From: Gnetum montanum
Taxonomy: Eukaryota > Streptophyta > Gnetopsida > Gnetales > Gnetaceae
DNA length: 64,000 bases
Direction: 5' to 3'
Assembly (NCBI GenBank): GCA_015680685.1
Contig: MNCI01002682.1
Span: 738,430-802,429 of the forward strand
The notes below the pieces were generated by a model. It had not been told where the DNA came from. It was given only the letters and a program-made list of their open reading frames with translations, and did not search any database. The first letter of the stretch is position 1. Every line of letters starts with the position of its first letter. This document shows, one piece after another, positions 56,835-64,000 of the stretch. The position numbers were made by a program, and so were the translations under genes.

Positions 56835-58719
56835 CTAGTGGAACTGCCTGGAATTGCCTTGTGGATAAGGCAACCTTTGGCGTGTTTGCTGTTGCGCCAA
56901 ACGAGGGTTCAAGACGTACACCCTAGATTCTTGAAGATGTGACACCACAAGACAACATCCCTTAGGATGTTCATATTGGCATATGCCACATTCATCGTCC
57001 TCCTCTGTGTCAGAGTTTGTAACCTGCTCTGCTATAACAACTTTGCCCTTACCCTTATGTGGGGCACGTTCAGCTCCCTTCTTCCTATGCCAATCACGGT
57101 CATTACCTTGTTCTCTGGACTCTTCTGCAATTTTCAGTACACTTTGGAATTTCTCATCGAAAGAGTCCCACATCTTATCCACCTTTGTCGATGTTTCAAA
57201 TGCAAACTTTTGTAACGGAAAAGTCTTTCGATTCACTGTTGCTTCCAGTGGTGATTCATCCTCATCACAAAATTGGACCTCCCTTTTCTTGAGGGAAGGG
57301 TCTTGGTTGAATTCTTCTGCACTCTCCTTTTTCCTAAGTTCTTCTTCCTCCTTGGCCACCTATTCAATGAGGCATTGCAGCTGATGAGCCCTTAGCTTTG
57401 ACAGTCATCCCTTGGCGTACATGCCAAGGGTCTTTCACATTTCAAAACGGAGCCCATCAATGATGTGGCAAAGCTATGCCCACTGAGAGTAACCATGACC
57501 AGGGCACCGATGCAACAATGAGCAGTACCTGCTCATGGCGGCATCCAAGGGTTCGTAATTCCCTTATTTCCAACCTTGGATCTGCCGTCTCAGATTCGCC
57601 ACTCTAGAGTACATTTGATACTTTTCATTGAAGATTTCATGCATTGTACTCCATCGTCTGATTGATTCTAGCTCCAAGGACTGGTACCAACTTTCAGCTT
57701 CTTTGATGAGTGTGCGAGGGAATAGCTTTAGCCGTTGCCAGTCATTATCAATGTTTTACAGGGTGCAGGTGTCATGGAATGCCTGTAGGTGGGTTTGCGA
57801 ATCACAATTATATCCCCCTTCAAATCTGGGGATGTTGTTCATATCAACGTGCTTGATCCAGCTATCCTTTATGTGCCTACAGAGAATTTGAACTGCCTCT
57901 ACGATCTGGAGCATGCTTCGAGTAGTTAACAATGGCTCGTCTGAATCATATTCCTGTTGGGGACCATGATGTCTGTGACGATTCCGGCTACCCCTCCTTT
58001 CATGCTGGTGAGCGCTGTGTGATTGGTTACGTGCTTCCTCACATTGCCCATTTCGAACCTGTTTACCACCGTCCTTTTGCTCCTTCCTTCCCCCGTTACG
58101 CTCAGAGCTTGAGCTGGATGAAGGCGTAGGAGAGAGAGAGGACGGAGAAGAAGGAGAGGCATCGCCACCACTCTGGTGTCGATCTCCCCCTCTACCATGA
58201 TGGTGGCCTCAATCATCCTACCCAGCCTTGCTACGTGAGCCTCCATCCTCTTGAGGATCGTGGTCACTTAGAGGTTTGTTTTGAATGATTGACTGGAGGA
58301 TCTGCTGCCTGAGGGGAAGTTCAGTCGAATGGGTATCATAAAAGATGGAATCCCCATCGCAGCCCTTGCAAAAATAAGGGGTTACTGAATTATTTCCCCT
58401 TCTGCTGTTCATGTCTGTCCGCCTGTTGCTGGTCTCTTACTCACTGAGTTGAAGTGGAACGATCGTCTCGGTAGTCATGGTCCTCCATATTCGCCACCCG
58501 GTCCTGGATGCCTAATTTGCCCAGATTGTGATATAGCATCGCAGGAGCTGATCGGTCGGGTGGTAGCACGATGCTACCCTCCATGTTCTGCCATCGCAGA
58601 TGCTCATCCTGATGTAGGATGAATGTGAAATCAGGGACATATTCATCAAGATGTTTGTACACCACCCAACATTCTTTTGGCACCGGTGGTTCGAATACCT
58701 CTTTCCTGTGAGAAGACAT
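56835..58719 (-). pseudogene. gag of element C, broken
   Basis: Start ATG at 58719 (MSSHRKEV); an in-frame ATG seven codons further upstream (58740) is not shared by the sister copies. N-terminal part 58441-58719 (YKHLDEYVPDFTFILHQDEH), Retrotrans_gag core at about 57600-57770 (LKLFPRTLIKEAESWYQSLE), acidic and basic C-terminal part 56835-57359 with the zinc-knuckle-like CGICQYEHPKGCC. A Pro, Gln and Tyr rich linker continues to 56352. Several stops. Confidence 0.75.
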
Positions 58720-58866
58720 GTTGGACGTTAGATGGTCCATGTAATCGATATACCTTACTATTTACTTAAATTTGCCTAGCGTGCGTAAATGTTTCTATCC
58801 TGGGTCCATTCCAACGACTTGAATGATAATTTCACTAAGGTTAGATGACGCATGTAAGACTAATAG

Positions 58867-58884
58867 CCCCCAAAAACAGCTCCA
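58867..58884 (-). other. primer-site relic of element C
   Basis: Plus strand CCCCCAAAAACAGCTCCA in the position of the tRNA-Asp site, strongly mutated. Confidence 0.5.
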
Positions 58885-58885
58885 A

Positions 58886-59792
58886 TGATGAGCGGCTAGG
58901 TACCCCTACGCCCAACCATACGAATCACGAGCGTTCACTCGCGACTTGGTCGAAATCCGCAGACTGCAAGCACTTAACATACACCAAACTCTAACCAATG
59001 AAACCTTGGGTTAGAATGGTCGTTGTCATCTTAATATCACTTGTGAGGTTCTGTTTACGATGGTTAAGTGAGACTAAGGCTAATGATTTTTATAATTTTT
59101 TAATTATCTCTTTGGGCGGCTAATTAATTAATCTAAGATTATCTTAATTAATCTAAGATTATCTTAATCTAAATCTTAACTATTCCTAACATAAGTATCT
59201 AGTCCCATCTTTCGAGCATGTTCTAAGCATCTCCTAATACTTCTGGGTTACCAGACGTTAAGCGTCACTAGGTTTACCAAGTGTTTGAGTTACATTCGAG
59301 ATGGTCTTACTTATGGCCTTTAAGAACTACGAATGAACAATAGTTATTGAAATCATAACAACAAAAACGTAAGTAATTAACAAGTAACTAATAAAGCATA
59401 AACATATTAAACTATTGAATGCATAAAATAGCTAAGTCCAAATTTTGCAAGGAATGCTTGCATAGTTCGTCTTTATTACCATCACGTCAATGGGCTCAGA
59501 TACATCAACACTCGAATAAAGAGTCGATCACTTTTCTTACACTTGCTGCAGGCACTTGGAAAATATTCTATCTCCTGCGGGAACAAACTGCAAGAGCTTC
59601 GCTACAACTACTCAAAAGGTGCCTACGTGAGGCGGAAGGCCCTCTTATTTATAGGCTGGGATAGGTGGCTGTGTAAACGGGGCCACGTCGACGCAGGAAG
59701 ACTATGTCAATGAGCCCGTGTCGATGCGGCCATGTATATGCGGCCCCGTATACGCAGCCAAGTCGATGCATCGAATAAATGACACTTCATCA
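58886..59792 (-). repeat. 5' LTR of element C
   Basis: 907 bp, TGATGAGCGG...CTTCATCA, followed by GATAG. TATA box on the element strand at about 59644-59655. It contains a small duplication (AATTAATCTAAGATTATCTT twice, about 59117-59165) that the 3' LTR lacks. Confidence 0.9.
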
Positions 59793-59797
59793 GATAG

Positions 59798-61397
59798 TAT
59801 GATTGGTGGTAGGACTGTCTACAATTACCTTGTGAGTAAGGTAATTTCTTAGGCATTTTCTTTCGTACAAACTTGGGATTCAATGCAAAAGCCCAATACT
59901 CATGTAGATGTAACATGATTAGGCAATAGCCCTTTGGATGGTCATATAGGCAGATGTCACATCCATAATCTTCTTCGGTGGTTGAGTCTATAGCCTCTTC
60001 TTCTACAACCATTTTCCCTTTTTGCTGATAAGTGTTCATAACCATTTCTTGGTTCTTTTTCCTTCTTTTGTTGTGATCACTTTATTTTATTTCCATTACT
60101 CTATCCTCTATGGTTTCTACATAAGTTATAACTTTCTCATCTATCCATTCTGACATCTTATTTAGCTTTGCTTCAAGCTCATCAATATACTTTTGTATTG
60201 ACAAGGTTTACTGTGAAATCACCTCATTGAGAGCTACCTTTTTTTCCTCATCATAGATATGGACCTTTTTCTTTTGAAGAGTTGGGTCCCAGTGATATTT
60301 CTCAACATTCTCCCATTTACATAGCTCTCCTTCTTCTTTTGCCATACACTCAATCAGCTCTCGAATTTGATGGGTTTGTAGCTTGTATAATTGACCTAGA
60401 GCATACATCCCAAGGATCTTCCTCGTTTCATTATGAAGCCCACTCAGAGAAACCATGGCTTAGGCATCTATTGAGAAGGGAATAATATCTATCTAGGGCC
60501 ATGTCTAAGGGTTTACATTGTTCTTGTCTTCATCTTTGGATCTATCTCCTTAGGTTGGACACCCTTGCCTAGGTTTGGTATTTCTTGTTGAAGAGTTCCA
60601 GCATTGTGGACCATTATTGGATTGAATTTGGTTTCAACGATCTATACCATACTTTGGCTCTATCAATTAGTGTCATGGGAAAGAGCTTAAGCTTTTGTCA
60701 CCCACTTTCGATGTTGTATAAGGCACAAGCATCTTGGAAGGCTTGTAAATGATGTTGTGGATTCGAATCATAGCCTCTCGCAAATTTAGGAATATTATTC
60801 ATATCAAGCATGGGTAGGTGACTTTCCCTGCAATGCTTGAGGTATTTTAACTACCTCCCTAATCTACATTAGGTCCCTAGTAGCCAACAAGGGTTCATTT
60901 GTACTAGACACACCATGGTGATAATCTATATTTCTATTCATCTGATTGTGATGATATGGTCTATGCTCATTTTGATGTCTTTGATTTTACCCTTGGGTTC
61001 GATTTCTATCTTTATCTTGACCACATAGTGGAGCTCTATTTCTATACCTACATTCTTGTTTGTTAGAACTAGAAGTTGAAGAGGAAGAAGAAGAGGAGGA
61101 ACTAGGAGAATTGCCATGGCTCCTATAGTTCTCCCCATGGTCCCTTGATTTATCTTGTCTAGGTTTAGAGGAGGTCTTAGGCCTTGAGGCCCTCCTTGTT
61201 CTATGACTTACTCCATGTACTCTAGGATTTTTTGCACTAGTCCAACATAGTCTTTGAGTGTAGTAAGGGTCTAAATGAGCACAGGAAACCCCTGCTTAAG
61301 GTTGTTCACTCTAATTTTCTTTAGTATAGATCCTATCATTTCTTCTGTGGGTGCTTTCATCATGTGATGCAGTCTTGATCCTATGTGAAGAAGACAT
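59798..61397 (-). pseudogene. gag of element D, proximal part
   Basis: Start ATG at 61397 (MSSSHR). Pieces: 60938-61138 (basic, Pro-rich), gag core about 60590-60700 (LFPMTLIDRAKVWY-like reading), 60208-60456 (LHNETRKILGMYALGQLYKL, EEGELCKWENVEKYHWDPTL) and 59798-60045 with the zinc-knuckle-like CDICLYDHPKGYC. It continues beyond element C at 28821. More diverged from A, C and F than these are from each other. Confidence 0.65.
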
Positions 61398-61510
61398 GAT
61401 TTCACTTGATAATGTGTGTGACTTAAAATATTAATATTTTCTAAAAGATAGATCATTAATACCTTTACAATAATCATGTATAATATAGCTAATCTAGATA
61501 ACTAGCACCA

Positions 61511-61528
61511 TCCCTGGCAATGGCACCA
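61511..61528 (-). other. primer-binding site of element D (tRNA-Asp type)
   Basis: Plus strand TCCCTGGCAATGGCACCA, three or four changes from the tRNA-Asp 3' end. Confidence 0.75.
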
Positions 61529-61529
61529 A

Positions 61530-62377
61530 TGATGAGTGGTGAGGTACCCCTACACCCAACCATATGAATCACAAGTGTTCATGGACGATTCAGTTGAATT
61601 CTGTGGATGGGATTAGTTGTGCATATAAATCGTTATGCCTTGATCGTAGTTCGTTGTCTCCCACTTGGACTAGTGGTAGCTTTGTCACGTATGGTTTAGT
61701 CCAAAGTGAGGCATATGATGATTGATGTTGTTCAGCCCTAAGCTATGATAATAAAGAAATTACTCATTTAATCTAATTGACAATGGAAAGTAAAGTTTGA
61801 ACTAGCCTATGGGCAATGAATGTCTGTTCTTAGCTTGTTGTACACATCTTGAACCCACATATCCACTACTAGGATTATCGAGCGCTATTCTACTGGGTGA
61901 ACCAAGCAATAATGTTGTTGGGATTACCAAGCGAATATGTGTTTACACTCGAAACTAGTCACACTCATTTCACCAATTCATTAACGTGCATGGAAATGTA
62001 AATATTAACTAAGTACATGGAATATAAATTGCATTAAAAGTAAATTTAATCTAAAGTCAAAGTGCTGCAATGAATAAGAATCAATCTTGATCTTATTGCC
62101 GTTCATGGAATGTGTCCAGGTACATTGCCACTCGAATAAGACACCATACAATTAACTCAGATCCACATGGAGGGCACTCATTGACTATTCTCTAAGATTA
62201 TGAAATAAAACTGCAGGAGTTCAACTGCATTATTGACTAATTTTTATGCCCAAACCATGCACCCAAGCACTATATTTATAGGTTGACACACATGCCACGA
62301 TATCAAATATCTAACATTGCATCTTGGCCTTGATATCGGATATCCGATATTGGAGCCAGGCAAAATATGGTTCATTA
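61530..62377 (-). repeat. 5' LTR of element D
   Basis: 848 bp, TGATGAGTGG...GGTTCATTA (CA to TA at the end), followed by the target duplication ATTAT. It pairs with 24713-25580. Confidence 0.88.
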
Positions 62378-62453
62378 ATTATGAACCTATAATAGACATG
62401 ATAAAATAAGCATAAATGCTTGATGCAAGTTAGTTTGCTATTCAAGAGACTAA

Positions 62454-62465
62454 GCTTTGATACCA
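62454..62465 (-). other. copia primer-binding site (initiator tRNA-Met type)
   Basis: Plus strand GCTTTGATACCA, one mismatch from the 3' end of initiator tRNA-Met (GCTCTGATACCA). It lies two bases from the LTR to its right. Confidence 0.75.
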
Positions 62466-62467
62466 AT

Positions 62468-62986
62468 TGTAAATCAAATGTCACACCCTAGAGGTGGGGT
62501 GAATAGGGTGTGTTAATCTTAACATAGTATTACAGGATAAATAACTTAAGAAGATAATAACTTCAATAACATAATAATTTATGATGGATTTATAATATGG
62601 AAGAACTTTGTAATTTGATAACTCTTTATGGAATAGATCTTTTGAATAACCTGATTCAAACCTTTTGGTTGTAATAGTTGTTCCTTAATCTTGGGTAACT
62701 ATTATTCTTTTTCTTGTTGTTTTTCTTCTTCACTAACTGACTTATAGACTTGGTACTAGACAAACTTTTAACTTAACAAGAAGTTGTGATTGAACACAAT
62801 GACATAACGTAACAACTTTTTTATTATGAGTATGTAAGAGTATTTAATTAGTTTGACAATTTATTTTGTTCCTTAACATAGACTTAACTAACTTTTTTGT
62901 TTCATAACACAAAGACTTACGAATGATTGACTTAACTCAATATAACATTTTATGGATCAAGATAATGTATGAATTACTCACTAACA
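62468..62986 (-). repeat. copia LTR shared by two interiors
   Basis: 519 bp; on the element strand it starts TGTTAGTGAG and ends GATTTACA. To its left are a primer site and, beyond element D, a gag. To its right are a purine tract and a pol end. It therefore acts as 5' LTR of one copy and 3' LTR of the next. Confidence 0.65.
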
Positions 62987-62995
62987 CTTCTCCTT
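62987..62995 (-). other. copia polypurine tract
   Basis: The element strand reads AAGGAGAAG directly before the LTR start TGTTAG. Confidence 0.65.
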
Positions 62996-63610
62996 AATTC
63001 ATACTTTGTCTATGATCTTGGTTCTTTTGAATCTTGATGAGCAATGTGAAGTGGAATTGAGTTATGATAGAGATGTTGGAGGGCATCTACTCTAAACATA
63101 ACATCAAACTCTTTTCATAACCTTCACATTCTTTAAATATGAGTTCTCCTCCTTATTTTAGATTGTGAGGAAGCAAAGATAGAGAAAGGTGCTTTTGGAA
63201 AGCATTGAATGGTTGTTTAGTAAGAGTCTTTATAAATCCATGAGGACTTGGTGGAAATATACTAAACATCAATGTATTTTTCTAGGTACTTTTGTAATAT
63301 AAAGTGGATGCTAATATCAATATGCTTGCTTTTCTTATGATAAAGTGGATTTTGAACAACCTGGATTTTGGATTTTTGCTTGATTTTTACATGGGATCAT
63401 AATGGGATTGGAAACCTTAATTCTAATTTTTGTTAGTCATTGCAAAATCCATATGACATCTTAAATAATTTCTCATAGGGCACGAGATTCAGCTTCTATA
63501 GATGAATGAGACACAACCCTTTGCTTACTACTTTTTTAGTTTACAGAAATTTTATAAACTTGAATGCTTACTGCTTTTTTAGTTTACAGAAATTTTATAA
63601 ACTTGAATTA
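62996..63610 (-). pseudogene. copia RNase H and pol end, decayed
   Basis: On the minus strand VSHSSIEAESRAL (63490-63528) is the conserved SSxEAEYxAL motif of copia RNase H. It is followed by a PCKNQAKIQ stretch (family CDNQAAI; the Asp is Lys here), a KHIDI-like block and a LLNNHSML segment near the end of pol. Multiple stops and a 43-bp duplication. Confidence 0.6.
63523..63608. repeat. 43-bp tandem duplication
   Basis: 63523-63565 and 63566-63608 are identical but for one base (GCTTACTACTTTTTTAG against GCTTACTGCTTTTTTAG). It lies inside the copia RNase H relic. Confidence 0.9.
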
Positions 63611-63814
63611 AGAATCTGTTGGCACATTTAAACCATGAAATAGTGATTCTCATTGCTATGGAAATTCGTTTTAGAAGTCAATTCCAATATCTAAGAGCTT
63701 AAAGGGGTTAGTTCGGAGAGTTAATTCTCATTATTGGAATTAACTTAGCAGCCAGTATATCAACAGCTATATCCAGTCACGGCAGTACAGAGGATGACTT
63801 TGTCAGTATAGCAA

Positions 63815-64000
63815 TGTCTTGTATGTGGTCTCATTGTGCGATACACCGTGACCGAGTTTGTCCGTGAGTATAAGGCATGGACTAGTTAAAAATTACAACA
63901 AACAGAGGATGTGATGATAGTTTATGCATTTGCTTATGGAAATATAGCAGCGCTTGCACAGGCAATTAGTCGTGATATCTCAAAAGCAGAAGTTGGAGTT
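63815..64000 (+). pseudogene. flavodiiron (Flv) protein exon, broken, running off the right edge
   Basis: In one plus-strand frame from 63821: VRYTVTEFVREYKAWTS, a TAA at 63887-63889, then DVMIVYAFAYGNIAALAQAI and ISKAEVGV to the edge. In flavodiiron proteins the end of the metallo-beta-lactamase di-iron domain (GHGP...RY...REY..W) is followed by the flavodoxin FMN loop (IYASAYGNTA.LAQAI). The order and spacing match. The GHGP ligand motif before VRY is missing (the sequence reads CGLIVRY, as if about 12 bases were deleted), and the TAA would truncate the protein, so this is a pseudogene or a dead copy. Known role: reduction of oxygen with electrons from photosystem I in chloroplasts. The upstream side (63700-63815) may be intron. 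Confidence 0.65.

Larger units (their letters stand above)
28822..59792 (-). mobile_element. Athila-like element C (12.7 kb net), interrupted by B
   Basis: LTRs 28822-29734 and 58886-59792, target-site duplication GATAG at 28817-28821 and 59793-59797. Without nested element B it is about 12.7 kb and has the fullest gene set of the family here: gag, protease, RT, RNase H, integrase, a roughly 2-kb spacer with two purine-tract-like boxes and an internal TATA box, then a long extra reading frame, polypurine tract and LTR. It inserted into the gag linker of element D. All frames carry stops. Confidence 0.9.
24713..62377 (-). mobile_element. Athila-like pol-less element D (6.7 kb net), interrupted by C
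   Basis: LTRs 24713-25580 and 61530-62377, with a perfect target-site duplication ATTAT at 24708-24712 and 62378-62382. The net length without the nested element C is about 6.7 kb. It carries gag (59798-61397 and 27641-28821), a tRNA-Asp primer site and a 2-kb spacer, but no protease, RT or integrase. It therefore depends on other elements. It inserted into the leader of a copia element. Confidence 0.88.

Overview
This window is nuclear DNA from a seed plant (or another land plant) with a large, repeat-dense genome. Almost all of it is decayed LTR retrotransposons inserted into one another. The only trace of an ordinary host gene is a broken exon at the extreme right edge (about 63815-64000). 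It reads like the hinge and flavodoxin start of a flavodiiron (Flv) protein. Flv genes are known from cyanobacteria, algae, mosses, ferns and gymnosperms but not from flowering plants, so a gymnosperm is my best guess (inference). No rRNA, tRNA gene or CRISPR array was seen.

Left part (1-24712). Element F (1-4670, minus strand, Athila-like, gag-protease without pol, tRNA-Asp primer site) sits in the 3' LTR of an older relative G (4671 to about 6200). A plus-strand chromovirus pol (H) runs from about 7015, is interrupted by complete element A (8607-17989, Athila-like, minus strand, target-site duplication GTAAC) and by an unidentified 1.05-kb insertion, and resumes at about 19046-19480. Copia-type remains follow (20706-24712, minus strand).

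Right part (24713-64000) is a clean four-level nest. A copia locus was entered by D (24713-62377, TSD ATTAT). D was entered by C (28822-59792, TSD GATAG). C was entered by B (32044-50335, TSD GTTCT, plus strand, Tat-like). D is a 6.7-kb pol-less Athila-like derivative. C is a 12.7-kb Athila-like element with gag, protease, RT, RNase H, integrase, a 2-kb spacer and then a long extra reading frame that has its own upstream TATA box. To the right, one copia LTR (62468-62986) serves two interiors, a tandem arrangement.

The most interesting object is inside B. Between its protease and its reverse transcriptase, on the opposite strand (39093-43251), lies a nine-exon gene. Exon phases join without a single frameshift over 1,059 codons, almost all introns have GT...AG ends, and a TATA box lies upstream. 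Its first exons resemble an FCP1-type HAD phosphatase domain whose catalytic aspartates are replaced. Introns can survive retrotransposition only if the gene is antisense to the element's RNA, which is how it is placed. Five in-frame stops show this copy is now dead.

The decay pattern is uniform: stops of the C-to-T type and very few frameshifts in B, lost protease active sites in all three Athila-like proteases, and the same Glu-to-Lys change in the integrase active site of both B and C. This is consistent with long-term cytosine methylation and deamination.
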